From: JACCZX01 sp963710675
GTDB taxonomy: Bacteria > Pseudomonadota > Gammaproteobacteria > Burkholderiales > Burkholderiaceae_F
Reading direction: 5' to 3'
Length of the DNA stretch: 64,000 bases
Assembly (NCBI GenBank): GCA_963710675.1
Contig: CAVQBE010000010.1
Location: 1-64,000, forward strand
Shown here: one piece after another, positions 1-7,809 of the stretch
Numbering within the stretch: position 1 is the stretch's first letter
Layout: each line of letters opens with the position of its first letter
The notes under the pieces: generated by a model
The model's input: only the letters and a program-made list of their open reading frames with translations
Databases searched by the model: none
What the model was told of the DNA's origin: nothing
Position numbers and translations under genes: made by a program

Positions 1-444
1 GGATTGCCGCCCGGATTCAGCGGCGTGAACCAATCATCGGTAAGAGGATCGCCCAGGTTGCTGAACAGGTTGAAATCGGGTCCGCCCTTTGCGACGAAGA
101 AATTGATCCCTGGATCGCCTGCGCCCGGGGTGTATGTCCAAGTCCCTGTCGCGCCGCTGCCGGTAAAGTCGAAATCGAATTCGCTGCCGTCAATCGTCGG
201 GAACAGCGCGGAATTGATCTCTGTTGAGAATGGTGCCGCTGGTCGCGTTGTAATCGAACTTGATAATGATCGGCGTTTCATCCGGATCGATATTCGCCGG
301 AATCTTGCAGTTCGCGAAGCCTTGGCCGAACACGCCCGAGCAATCGTTGCCTTCGAACGTCTGGATAAAGTCAGCCGACGCGATTGACGAAAACGCGCTG
401 AAGCCGACAACCGCTAGCGCTTTGGTGAATCCATTGATGCCCAT
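1..444 (-). CDS. Secreted protein, N-terminal part (possible PEP-CTERM-type exoprotein); frameshifted and cut by window edge
   Basis: The start ATG at 444 is chosen because a good ribosome binding site (TAGGAG) lies just upstream. The first 23 or so residues form a signal peptide ending in the cleavage-like SIASA, so the product should be exported. The frame opened at 444 stops at 190, but the next frame continues to the window edge with a matching low-complexity, Gly/Asp/Phe-rich sequence (WTYTPGAGDPGINFFVAKGG). The two pieces join near 220, so an indel is likely. The style resembles short exoproteins carrying a C-terminal PEP-CTERM anchor, but the C terminus lies outside the window, so this is only a guess. 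No enzymatic motif is seen. Confidence 0.5.
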
Positions 445-680
445 CTTTACTCTCCTACTATTTGCCAATGCCTGACCTTGATAAAGCATGATCCATGCTA
501 GCTAGCTAAGTAGCTGATTAAATGGACGTTTTAAATGTATAGCTACCTTGGATGTAAAGCACACCGACAGTGGAATCTGAGGGATGTCGACCTCCGCGGC
601 TCGCACGTCTAAGCGGGCTTTGAGATTTGCCAAAATGGCGTCGAGGGATGTAGCGATTACACCGGGAAAGTCGCAGAGAT

Positions 681-756
681 TGGCTCCTCGACCAGGGCTC
701 GAACCTGGGACCTGCGGATTAACAGTCCGTCGCTCTACCGACTGAGCTATCGAGGA
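681..756 (-). tRNA. tRNA-Asn (anticodon GTT)
   Basis: A complete 76-nt cloverleaf is read on the minus strand. The acceptor stem TCCTCGA pairs with TCGAGGA, the D-arm contains AGCTCAGTCGGTAGAGC, and the anticodon loop CTGTTAA gives GTT. The T-arm carries GGTTCGAGCC and CCA is encoded in the DNA. It stands alone between the secreted-protein gene and tyrB. Confidence 0.95.
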
Positions 757-788
757 AGAAGTGGGCGCGGATTATAGGCGACGCTTCG

Positions 789-1994
789 TCATTGCAGGAC
801 CGTGGTCATCGCTTTTGCCACGTAGTCAACGTTGCGGCTGTTGAGCGCAGCAACACAAATGCGCCCAGTGCTGACTGCGTAGATATGAAACTCCTCGCGC
901 AGTCGATCGACCTGCTCGGCCGTCAGTCCGCTGTACGAAAACATTCCGTTTTGCCGCAGCACGAAAGAAAAATCACGACTGGCGCCATGCGCATGCAAGC
1001 GGTCCACCAAAGCTGAACGCATCTTGCGGATGCGCTCGCGCATCTCCGTAAGCTCTTCGAGCCACAACGCGCGCAATTCCGGGGTCGTCAGTACAGTCGT
1101 AACGACTGCGCCTCCATGCGTTGGTGGCGTCGAGTAGTTGGCGCGAATCACGCGCTTTAATTGGCTCAGCACCCGCGCAGACTCGTCCGGGCTTGAATCA
1201 ATGATCGTTAGCGCGCCGACCCGCTCGCCGTAGAGCGAAAAGCTCTTTGAAAATGAACTCGCGATCAGTACCGGCATTCCTGATTGCGCAAACTGCCGCA
1301 CGACAACGCCGTCCTCGTCGATGCCACGCGCAAATCCCTGATAAGCGATATCGAGAAACGGCAACAGATCGCGCTCGCGCAGGACTTCCAGCAGCTTCTG
1401 CCATTGCTCCGCCGACAAGTCTGCGCCGGTCGGATTGTGGCAACACGCGTGCAGCACGATGATCGTTCGCGGTGCGAGCGTTTTCAGGAATTCAACCATC
1501 GCGTCGAATCGCACGCTGCGCGTGGCGAGGTCATAGTACGGATACGTCACCACGGGAAAGCCAGCGCTTTCGAACACGGCGCGATGGTTCTCCCAAGTGG
1601 GATCACTAATCGCAACGCTGGCGTCAGGCACCACTTTCTTCAGCAGATCAGCGCCAATCTTGAGCGCACCTGTCCCGCCCAGCGACTGCGCGGTAATGGC
1701 ACGGCCCTCTGCGATCAGCGGCGATGATTCGCCAAGAAGGAGCGCTTGCACCGCTGTGTCGTACGCAGCGATGCCATCGATGGGCAAATAGCCGCGAGGA
1801 GCGGCCGTGGCAGCGTGAAGTTGTTCGGCTTTAGCGACCGCGCGCAGCACCGGGATTCGGCCTTCATCAGTGAGGTAGATGCCGACGCCTAAGTTGACGC
1901 GATTAGGGTCGCGATCCCGATTGAACGCCTCGGTAGGCCCGAGCGTGGGATCGCGCGGCGCCATAGGAACGCCTGCAAACAGCGAAGTGGCCAT
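789..1994 (-). CDS. tyrB: Aromatic-amino-acid / aspartate aminotransferase
   Basis: This is a class I PLP-dependent aminotransferase of 401 residues, the normal family length. It exchanges an amino group between aspartate or aromatic amino acids and 2-oxoglutarate in the cytosol. The Schiff-base lysine is K250 in SSFSKSFSLYGER. The substrate/PLP motif HNPTG lies near residue 187 and the N-terminal NLGVGIY is typical of the AspC/TyrB subgroup. The gene is divergent from uvrB across about 260 bp, an arrangement familiar from Burkholderiales, where this gene is named tyrB. The choice between aromatic and aspartate specificity cannot be made from sequence alone. Confidence 0.9.
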   Translation of the reverse strand: MATSLFAGVPMAPRDPTLGPTEAFNRDRDPNRVNLGVGIYLTDEGRIPVLRAVAKAEQLHAATAAPRGYLPIDGIAAYDTAVQALLLGESSPLIAEGRAITAQSLGGTGALKIGADLLKKVVPDASVAISDPTWENHRAVFESAGFPVVTYPYYDLATRSVRFDAMVEFLKTLAPRTIIVLHACCHNPTGADLSAEQWQKLLEVLRERDLLPFLDIAYQGFARGIDEDGVVVRQFAQSGMPVLIASSFSKSFSLYGERVGALTIIDSSPDESARVLSQLKRVIRANYSTPPTHGGAVVTTVLTTPELRALWLEELTEMRERIRKMRSALVDRLHAHGASRDFSFVLRQNGMFSYSGLTAEQVDRLREEFHIYAVSTGRICVAALNSRNVDYVAKAMTTVLQ

Positions 1995-2226
1995 CCAATC
2001 GTCGCTTCTTTTAATAAATCAAAACGTTAGCACGGCGTGCTCATCTGGTTGCGGATGCAGCATAGAGGCGCCTTGCGGAAAAAACTGGGTGAAGCCCTCG
2101 CAACGTACAGACTTGATAAGGTTTTAAGGAATTCCACATAACCCCTTGATTCGGATACAGCATTTAGTATTTCATTCTAGCCGAGGTATAGGCTTTTCAC
2201 GCGTCAACTGTTAGGATGCGCGCCTG

Positions 2227-2243
2227 CTGTAAATCTATTGCAG
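2227..2243 (+). promoter_or_regulatory. LexA-like SOS box, imperfect
   Basis: CTG and CAG half-sites with an AT-rich centre (CTGTAAATCTATTGCAG) lie 10 bp before the uvrB ATG. The LexA consensus is CTG-N10-CAG and the spacing here is 11. A single-base insertion, like those elsewhere in this sequence, would explain the mismatch. uvrB is SOS-controlled in many proteobacteria, so the position fits, but the site is degenerate. Confidence 0.3.
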
Positions 2244-2252
2244 TGCAAGATA

Positions 2253-4316
2253 ATGGTCACGACGTATCCCAACTCTCCGTTCCAGTTGCATCAGCCGTTC
2301 GCACCTGCGGGCGATCAGCCGGAGGCCATTGCGCGTCTGAGCGAAGGGTTGGTGGACGGTCTCGCATTCCAAACTTTGCTGGGTGTCACGGGCTCGGGCA
2401 AGACCTACACGATGGCGCACGTCATCGCGCACGCGGGTTGCCCCACGTTGGTACTTGCACCGAACAAGACACTCGCTGCGCAGTTGTATTCGGAGATGCG
2501 CGAGTTTTTCCCAAACAACGCGATCGAGTATTTCGTTTCCTACTACGACTATTACCAGCCTGAGGCGTACGTTCCCTCGCGCGATCTGTATATCGAGAAG
2601 GACAGCAGCATCAACGAGCACATCGAGCAGATGCGCTTGTCGGCCACGAAGTCGCTGCTAGAACGGCGCGATGTGGTGATCGTTGCGACGGTGTCTGCGA
2701 TCTACGGCATCGGCGATCCATCCGACTATCACTCGATGGTGTTGACGCTGCGCCATAACGACCGGCTGAGCCAGCGCGACATCATCGTGCGGCTGACGCA
2801 GATGCAATACAAGCGCAGCGACATGGACTTCACGCGCGGCACATTTCGCGTGCGCGGTGACACGATCGATATTTTTCCGGCGGAGCATGCCGAGCTGGCG
2901 GTTAGAGTTGATTTGTACGACGACGAGGTCGACTCGATTCAGTTGTTTGATCCGCTGACGGGGCGCGTGCGTCAGAAAATCCCGCGCTTTACGTTGTATC
3001 CATCGTCGCATTACGTGACCCCGCGCCAAAACGTATTGCGCGCGATCGAAACGATCAAGGAAGAGTTGAAAGAGCGCATCGCGACCTTCGTTGCGCAGGG
3101 AAAGCTCGTAGAGGCGCAGCGAATCGAGCAGCGCACGCGTTTCGACATCGAAATGCTGAATGAGCTCGGTTTCTGCCGCGGCATTGAGAACTACACGCGC
3201 CACATTTCGGGCTCGATGCCCGGCGAGCCGCCTGCGACTTTAGTCGACTATCTGCCGCCGGACGCGCTGATGTTCATCGACGAATCGCATGTGACGATTC
3301 CGCAACTTGGCGGCATGTATCGCGGCGATCGGGCGCGAAAGGAAACGCTGGTCGAGTTCGGGTTCCGTCTGCCGTCGGCACTCGACAATCGGCCGCTGCG
3401 ATTCGACGAATTCGAACGCAAGATGCGGCGCTCCATCTTTGTTTCTGCGACTCCCTCGGCCTATGAACTGGAGCATTCGTCACAGGTGGTCGAGCAGTTG
3501 GTGCGGCCCACCGGACTGGTCGATCCGCAGATTCAGGTGCGACCAGCGCGAACTCAGGTCGACGATGTGCTCTCGGAGATAAAGGTTCGCACCGACCAGG
3601 GCGATCGGGTACTGATCACGACGCTGACCAAGCGCATGGCTGAGGACCTGACCGAGTTTCTGACCGAGCACGGCATCAAGGTGCGCTACCTGCACTCGGA
3701 TATCGACACGGTGGAGCGCGTCGAAATCATTCGCGACCTGCGTGCTGGCGTTTTTGACGTGGTGGTTGGAATTAACCTACTGCGGGAAGGGCTGGATCTT
3801 CCCGAAGTCTCGCTGGTGGCAATCCTCGACGCCGACAAGGAGGGTTTCCTGCGCTCCGAGCGTTCGCTGATCCAGACGATCGGCCGCGCGGCTCGGCATC
3901 TGAACGGTATGGCGATCATGTACGCCGACAAGGTGACCGATTCAATGCAGCGCGCCATCGACGAAACCGATCGCCGGCGGGAGAAGCAGGCGCTGTTCAA
4001 TGCAGCCAACGACATCACGCCGCGCAGTATCGTCAAAGACGTGCGCGAGATGATCGACGGCGTCTACGACGCAACCGCCTCGCGCCACGACCTGAAAGCG
4101 GCCTCGGCCGCCGCGGAGTACGAGGTCATGTCGGAAAAACAGGTCTCCAGGGAGATCAAGCGACTGGAGAAGCAGATGTTCGAGCATGCCAAAAATCTGG
4201 AGTTTGAAAAGGCCGCTCGCGTTCGGGATCAGCTGGCGCTGCTGAAGGAGCAGGTTTTCGGCTCGGGCGGGTCGAGCAACGTGGTGGCGCTGGTACCGGG
4301 AGAAAAGGCGGCATAG
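2253..4316 (+). CDS. uvrB: UvrABC excinuclease subunit B
   Basis: UvrB is the damage-verification helicase subunit of nucleotide excision repair; UvrA loads it on DNA and UvrC cuts beside it. The 687-residue product matches the family. Walker A GVTGSGKT is at residues 44-51. The beta-hairpin region follows around residue 95 (YYQPEAYVPSRD), the DEAD-like IDESH is near 340, helicase motif VI (QTIGRAAR) is near 540, and the UvrC-binding UVR domain is at the C terminus (EFEKAARVRDQL). An upstream TTG at 2238 is in frame, but the ATG at 2253 gives the usual N terminus and lies just after the LexA-like site. The frame is intact. Confidence 0.95.
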   Translation: MVTTYPNSPFQLHQPFAPAGDQPEAIARLSEGLVDGLAFQTLLGVTGSGKTYTMAHVIAHAGCPTLVLAPNKTLAAQLYSEMREFFPNNAIEYFVSYYDYYQPEAYVPSRDLYIEKDSSINEHIEQMRLSATKSLLERRDVVIVATVSAIYGIGDPSDYHSMVLTLRHNDRLSQRDIIVRLTQMQYKRSDMDFTRGTFRVRGDTIDIFPAEHAELAVRVDLYDDEVDSIQLFDPLTGRVRQKIPRFTLYPSSHYVTPRQNVLRAIETIKEELKERIATFVAQGKLVEAQRIEQRTRFDIEMLNELGFCRGIENYTRHISGSMPGEPPATLVDYLPPDALMFIDESHVTIPQLGGMYRGDRARKETLVEFGFRLPSALDNRPLRFDEFERKMRRSIFVSATPSAYELEHSSQVVEQLVRPTGLVDPQIQVRPARTQVDDVLSEIKVRTDQGDRVLITTLTKRMAEDLTEFLTEHGIKVRYLHSDIDTVERVEIIRDLRAGVFDVVVGINLLREGLDLPEVSLVAILDADKEGFLRSERSLIQTIGRAARHLNGMAIMYADKVTDSMQRAIDETDRRREKQALFNAANDITPRSIVKDVREMIDGVYDATASRHDLKAASAAAEYEVMSEKQVSREIKRLEKQMFEHAKNLEFEKAARVRDQLALLKEQVFGSGGSSNVVALVPGEKAA

Positions 4317-4498
4317 ACGGCGGCGTCTTGTGCAGGGCGGGATGGCCCCGATCTTGTAACTGTGAGCGGCTGGCGCGAACTTTGCCACTGCCCGTAGGTC
4401 TTCAGAAGCGATGGGGTAGGAGCTGGCTCAGATTAGGGTTTATCAGGGCCATTAGGAGCCCGGGGCGGTTGGACCGCCACTTGAAAAGGCGAATGGGT

Positions 4499-4987
4499 AT
4501 GACAAAAGTTCTCTTTGTTTGCATGGGCAACGTCTGCCGGTCACCGATTGCGGAGGGGGTTTTTCGCAAGATGGTGCGTGATGCCGGTATCGAGGACATC
4601 GTCCAGATCGGCTCGGCAGGGACGCATGCGTATCACGTCGGCGAACCGCCCGATGTTCGTGGCCAGCAAGCGGCCCGCAAGCGCGGCTACGAGCTGACAG
4701 ACCTGCGGGCGCGCCAGATCACGCAGTCGGACTTCCATGAATACGACCTGATCCTTGCGATGGACTGGGAGAACTTGTCGCTTCTGCAGCAGCAGTGCCC
4801 GCGGCAGCAGAAGCACAAGCTGCACTTGTTGATGCGGTATGCGGGCGAGTTCGACGCCGCCACGGTGCCTGATCCCTACTACGGCGGACCCGAAGGCTTC
4901 GGCACCGTTCTCGATTACGTCGAAGATGCCTGTCAGGGATTGCTTGAAGTTGTCCGCAAGCGGGCAACGATGTACGCCGCCGCCTAA
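4499..4987 (+). CDS. Low-molecular-weight protein-tyrosine phosphatase
   Basis: A 162-residue cytosolic phosphatase of the arsenate-reductase/LMW-PTP fold. The P-loop C-x5-R is C8 to R14 (CMGNVCRSP), and the general-acid aspartate lies in VPDPYYGG near residue 120. The open frame runs upstream to 4328, but that extension has no family similarity. ATG codons at 4493 and 4499 are both possible; 4499 is preferred because an AAGG ribosome binding site lies about 9 bp before it. The physiological substrate is unknown; relatives dephosphorylate bacterial tyrosine kinases or small phospho-substrates. A clear terminator follows. Confidence 0.85.
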   Translation: MTKVLFVCMGNVCRSPIAEGVFRKMVRDAGIEDIVQIGSAGTHAYHVGEPPDVRGQQAARKRGYELTDLRARQITQSDFHEYDLILAMDWENLSLLQQQCPRQQKHKLHLLMRYAGEFDAATVPDPYYGGPEGFGTVLDYVEDACQGLLEVVRKRATMYAAA

Positions 4988-5003
4988 GTCTCACGCGATC
5001 AGC

Positions 5004-5032
5004 AAAAGGCGCCGCCAACGCGGCGCCTTTTT
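5004..5032 (+). terminator. Rho-independent terminator after the phosphatase gene
   Basis: A perfect 8-bp GC stem (GGCGCCGC / GCGGCGCC) with a 4-nt loop is followed by five T residues. It ends the uvrB/phosphatase side immediately before the DUF924 gene. Confidence 0.8.
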
Positions 5033-5037
5033 ATTTG

Positions 5038-5607
5038 ATGAATCCACAGCACGTTCTCGAATTCTGGTTTGGAGCGCCGGGCAATCCGGAATACGGGAAG
5101 CCGCGGCCTTTATGGTTCACCAAATCAGAGGCGACCGATCAGCTGGTGCGACAGCGCTTCGCTGACACGGTGGAGGCGGCGCTGAATGGCAAGATTGACG
5201 ACTGGGCCGCTACGCCACGCGGCGCTTTGGCCTCGATCCTTGTGCTGGATCAGTTCACTCGCAACATCTTCCGCGACTCACCGCGCGCGTTTGCCGGGGA
5301 TCCCCAGGCGCTACGACTGGCATCAAACCTGGTGGATCGGAACGACGACCGTTTGTTTTCTCCGATTGAGCGCTGGTTTGCTTACTTGCCTTTTGAGCAC
5401 TCGGAATTTTTAAACGACCAAATCGAATCGGTCCGGCTCTACTCGCAGCTCGCGAAAGACGGGTTGGACGAGCCTCTGGCGTGGGCGGTCAAGCACTACG
5501 ACGTTATCAAGCGTTTCGGGCGCTTTCCTCACCGTAACTCCATTCTCGGCCGCGAATCGACGCCCGATGAGATCGAGTTCCTGAATGAGCCGGGATCGCG
5601 CTTCTAG
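5038..5607 (+). CDS. DUF924 family protein
   Basis: A 189-residue conserved protein of the DUF924 family, whose members fold as TPR-like helical bundles and have no settled function. Typical family landmarks are visible: VLEFWFG near the start, LDQFTRNIFRD around residue 75, PFEHSE in the middle, and FGRFPHRN near the C terminus. The ATG at 5038 is used; a TTG one codon earlier is less likely. It starts only 6 bp after the terminator, so it must have its own promoter or depend on read-through. Confidence 0.8.
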   Translation: MNPQHVLEFWFGAPGNPEYGKPRPLWFTKSEATDQLVRQRFADTVEAALNGKIDDWAATPRGALASILVLDQFTRNIFRDSPRAFAGDPQALRLASNLVDRNDDRLFSPIERWFAYLPFEHSEFLNDQIESVRLYSQLAKDGLDEPLAWAVKHYDVIKRFGRFPHRNSILGRESTPDEIEFLNEPGSRF

Positions 5608-5610
5608 GCA

Positions 5611-6390
5611 TCATTCTTCGATCTCGGCCTTCGCCTGTTCAACATCGAGTTTTTCCATCGCGTCCATCGCGTCCATCGCGGCCGCCTCGGAATAAAGCTG
5701 CTCTGCTTGTTTGAGCCCCTTTTGACCCTCGAGCATCGCCAGCCCGTTTGCATATTCGATGCGTGCGATCGCCGAGTCGGGATTCAGCCTTAACGCTGTC
5801 TGGTAGTTCTTCAGCGCGGCGTCTTTCTTGGCACCGTACGTTAATCCGCCGATCATCGCGCCGACCTTGTCGATCACCTCGGCGTGATAGGCGCCCAACG
5901 CGATATGAGCGTCGGCATGCTTCGGCGCGAGCTTGATGGTTGTTTCGAGTGCAGTCTTGACTTTGCCGCCGATGCCCTGCGCCAATGCCTTGGCGATTGA
6001 GATGCCCTGCGCGTACCGCCCCAGCGCATAGGCCTGCCAGTAATACGCGTTCGCGTTCTTTGGCTGGTCGCGCTGTAACTTTTCGGCCCGCTTCGCGACT
6101 TCGTCGAACAGGTCAAGCTTCTTCTTGTCGTTCGCTTCCAGGTAAGTCGCATAAATTGCCTGCGACTTGTTGGCGACATTCGCGCCGTCAGCACCGGCCT
6201 TCATTCCCAATTCGGTCGCGGCCTGAAAGTCGCCTGCGTGAAAAGCAATCCAAGCATCGACGACGGCATCATCCTTAGGGAACGGCTCGGCGTCTCCCCT
6301 GTGCAGCCGGTCCCAGGATTTCTTCAACGACGTCCGCGTGTAATTGAATTTCTTTTCCGCGTGCGGAAACTTCGTCCATCCCTTCGCCAT
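5611..6390 (-). CDS. TPR-repeat protein
   Basis: A 259-residue helical protein with TPR-like repeats, for example residues around 100-125 (NANAYYWQAYALGRYAQG) and the final third (ALRLNPDSAIARIEYANGLA). No signal peptide is present, so it is probably cytosolic. A ribosome binding site (GGGAGACGAGG) directly precedes the ATG. The C terminus carries three near-identical AMD units encoded by a 9-bp tandem repeat. Its place beside a TetR regulator and a phasin suggests, without proving, a role around storage granules. The specific function is not recognised. Confidence 0.7.
   Translation of the reverse strand: MAKGWTKFPHAEKKFNYTRTSLKKSWDRLHRGDAEPFPKDDAVVDAWIAFHAGDFQAATELGMKAGADGANVANKSQAIYATYLEANDKKKLDLFDEVAKRAEKLQRDQPKNANAYYWQAYALGRYAQGISIAKALAQGIGGKVKTALETTIKLAPKHADAHIALGAYHAEVIDKVGAMIGGLTYGAKKDAALKNYQTALRLNPDSAIARIEYANGLAMLEGQKGLKQAEQLYSEAAAMDAMDAMEKLDVEQAKAEIEE
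5655..5681. repeat. 9-bp tandem repeat, three copies, inside the TPR gene
   Basis: The unit CCATCGCGT occurs twice, followed by a third copy with one change. Read on the minus strand it encodes consecutive Ala-Met-Asp units near the C terminus of the TPR protein. The unit is a multiple of three, so copy-number slippage would keep the frame. Confidence 0.8.
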
Positions 6391-6427
6391 CCTCGTCTCC
6401 CGTTCCTTAGTGTCTTGTTTTTACCGC

Positions 6428-7084
6428 CTAGCCGCCTAGATACTCGACGGCAAGTCTCTCGAACAGTGCGCGTGCATCGCCACGCAGATACGGCGCGGCC
6501 AATGCCAGTGTCTGGTAACAGCCGCGCTGCAGGGCGGCGCTGACAACCGCAGGCTCGTTAGAGCGACGGGGATCGAGCACGTACGAATAGGACAACCAGT
6601 AGGTCGCCACGACGACCATATTGATTGCCAGTGCCTCGAGTTCCCGCGGATTCGCACTGAGTTCTCCCGCGCTCTGCAGGCCTTCGCAAAGCTGGCGAGC
6701 GACCTCCACCTTTTCGTTCAACAACTCTTTGAACTTGATTTCAAGCGTTCGGTTATTCGCCAGAAGGTTATTCAGATCGCGATAAAGGAAGCGGTATTTC
6801 CAGATCTGCTCGAACAGCAGGTGCAGAAACAACCATGCGTCCTCCACATTGGCCGCTCGCCCGCTTGGTACGGCCAGCAATTGATCCATCTCCCGCTCAA
6901 AGTCCTGGAAGATGCAATTGATGATGTCGTCTTTGTTCTTGAAGTGGTAGTACAGATTGCCCGGCGAGATCTTCATCTCATCCGAGATCAGTGTCGTGTT
7001 GACGTTAGGCTCACCGAAGTCGTTGAAGAGCCGCAGTGCGACGTCAAGGATGCGTTCGCGTGTACGGCGCGGCTTCCGTTCCAT
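6428..7084 (-). CDS. TetR/AcrR family transcriptional regulator
   Basis: A 218-residue repressor with an N-terminal helix-turn-helix (about residues 20-55, including SPGNLYYHFKNKDD) and a helical ligand-binding C-terminal domain containing the conserved LYRDLNNLL. The ATG at 7084 (MERKPRRTRER) is preferred over an upstream alternative start because the family begins here. It lies directly downstream of the phasin gene on the same strand, and the fatty acyl-CoA reductase gene is divergent from that pair. This points to control of storage-lipid genes, which is an inference from context; the ligand is unknown. Confidence 0.8.
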   Translation of the reverse strand: MERKPRRTRERILDVALRLFNDFGEPNVNTTLISDEMKISPGNLYYHFKNKDDIINCIFQDFEREMDQLLAVPSGRAANVEDAWLFLHLLFEQIWKYRFLYRDLNNLLANNRTLEIKFKELLNEKVEVARQLCEGLQSAGELSANPRELEALAINMVVVATYWLSYSYVLDPRRSNEPAVVSAALQRGCYQTLALAAPYLRGDARALFERLAVEYLGG

Positions 7085-7149
7085 CTTTGAAGAATAGCGC
7101 GGCACCAACGCTGTCGTGCGGCAGCGGCTGCCGCAGCCGCGCCGCGATC

Positions 7150-7177
7150 AAGAAGGCGGTTAGGCCGCCGCCTTCTT
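7150..7177 (-). terminator. Strong hairpin at the phasin stop codon
   Basis: A perfect 10-bp inverted repeat (AAGAAGGCGG / CCGCCTTCTT) with an 8-nt loop spans the last codons of the phasin gene. It lacks a T-run, so it may act as a weak terminator or an mRNA 3'-end stabiliser between the phasin and TetR genes. Confidence 0.4.
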
Positions 7178-7666
7178 TACAGCCTTCTTCGCGGTCGTCG
7201 CACGCTTCGCCGGAGCTTTGCGCGCGGGCTTCGCGCGCGTGGCGGACGCCACGCTTCTGCTCAGCTCTTCGACGCGTTTTGCGAGCGCGTTGATCTCGCG
7301 ATTGGTCGGAACGCTTAGCCGATTCAGTGCACGCTCGACCCGCGCTTCGAACACACCCTCGAGCTTGTCCCACGTCCCGGTTGCCTGTTTTTGCAGCCCG
7401 GCGGCGACCTGTGTGACCTTGTTCGTCATGTCGTTCACTCGGCCGGTGACGTCACTCACCGTTTCCTCGGTGGATTTCATTGTTCGCTGCTGCATCGAGC
7501 TGCCTTCGCGTACGAGCGCCTTGAAGACTTTTTGGCCTTCCTCCTGGGCCTTGGCAAACGCGCCAAGGCCTGCCAGCCAGATCTCGTGCGCTGATTCCTT
7601 GATTGCGCCCGCCAGTTGACTGTCGCCACGTGACTTGTTTGCCATTGCTTTTAGTTTCTTGACCAT
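7160..7666 (-). CDS. Phasin family protein (polyhydroxyalkanoate granule-associated)
   Basis: A 168-residue protein of the PhaF/PhaI phasin type. The N-terminal part (AGAIKESAHEIWLAGLGAFA) is the granule-binding amphipathic region, followed by a heptad-rich central helix. The C-terminal tail is rich in Ala, Lys and Pro (ARKAPAKRATTAKKAVKKAA) and histone-H1-like, as in PhaF, where it binds DNA. The start at 7666 is supported by a GGAGCG ribosome binding site. It is divergent from the fatty acyl-CoA reductase gene by about 145 bp. Expected role: coating PHA or neutral-lipid inclusions and tying them to the nucleoid. Confidence 0.85.
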   Translation of the reverse strand: MVKKLKAMANKSRGDSQLAGAIKESAHEIWLAGLGAFAKAQEEGQKVFKALVREGSSMQQRTMKSTEETVSDVTGRVNDMTNKVTQVAAGLQKQATGTWDKLEGVFEARVERALNRLSVPTNREINALAKRVEELSRSVASATRAKPARKAPAKRATTAKKAVKKAAA

Positions 7667-7809
7667 TCGCCGCTCCGTGATTTGAGAACTAGTGCGCGAG
7701 TGTAGGAGCGTGCCGCAGTTCAGAACAACCATCGATATAGAACTACGACTCTAGTGCGGCGCTAAACTGCCTCGCGTTAAAAAGAGAACAAGGTTTGGGG
7801 GAGACACCG

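Noticed and set aside
485..680. Sigma-54 type promoter before the secreted-protein gene
   Set aside because: No TGGCA-N-TTGC pattern with proper spacing; the region is AT-rich with only weak sigma-70-like matches.
4328..4498. 57-codon N-terminal extension of the phosphatase
   Set aside because: No family similarity; the internal ATG has a ribosome binding site and gives the exact family start.
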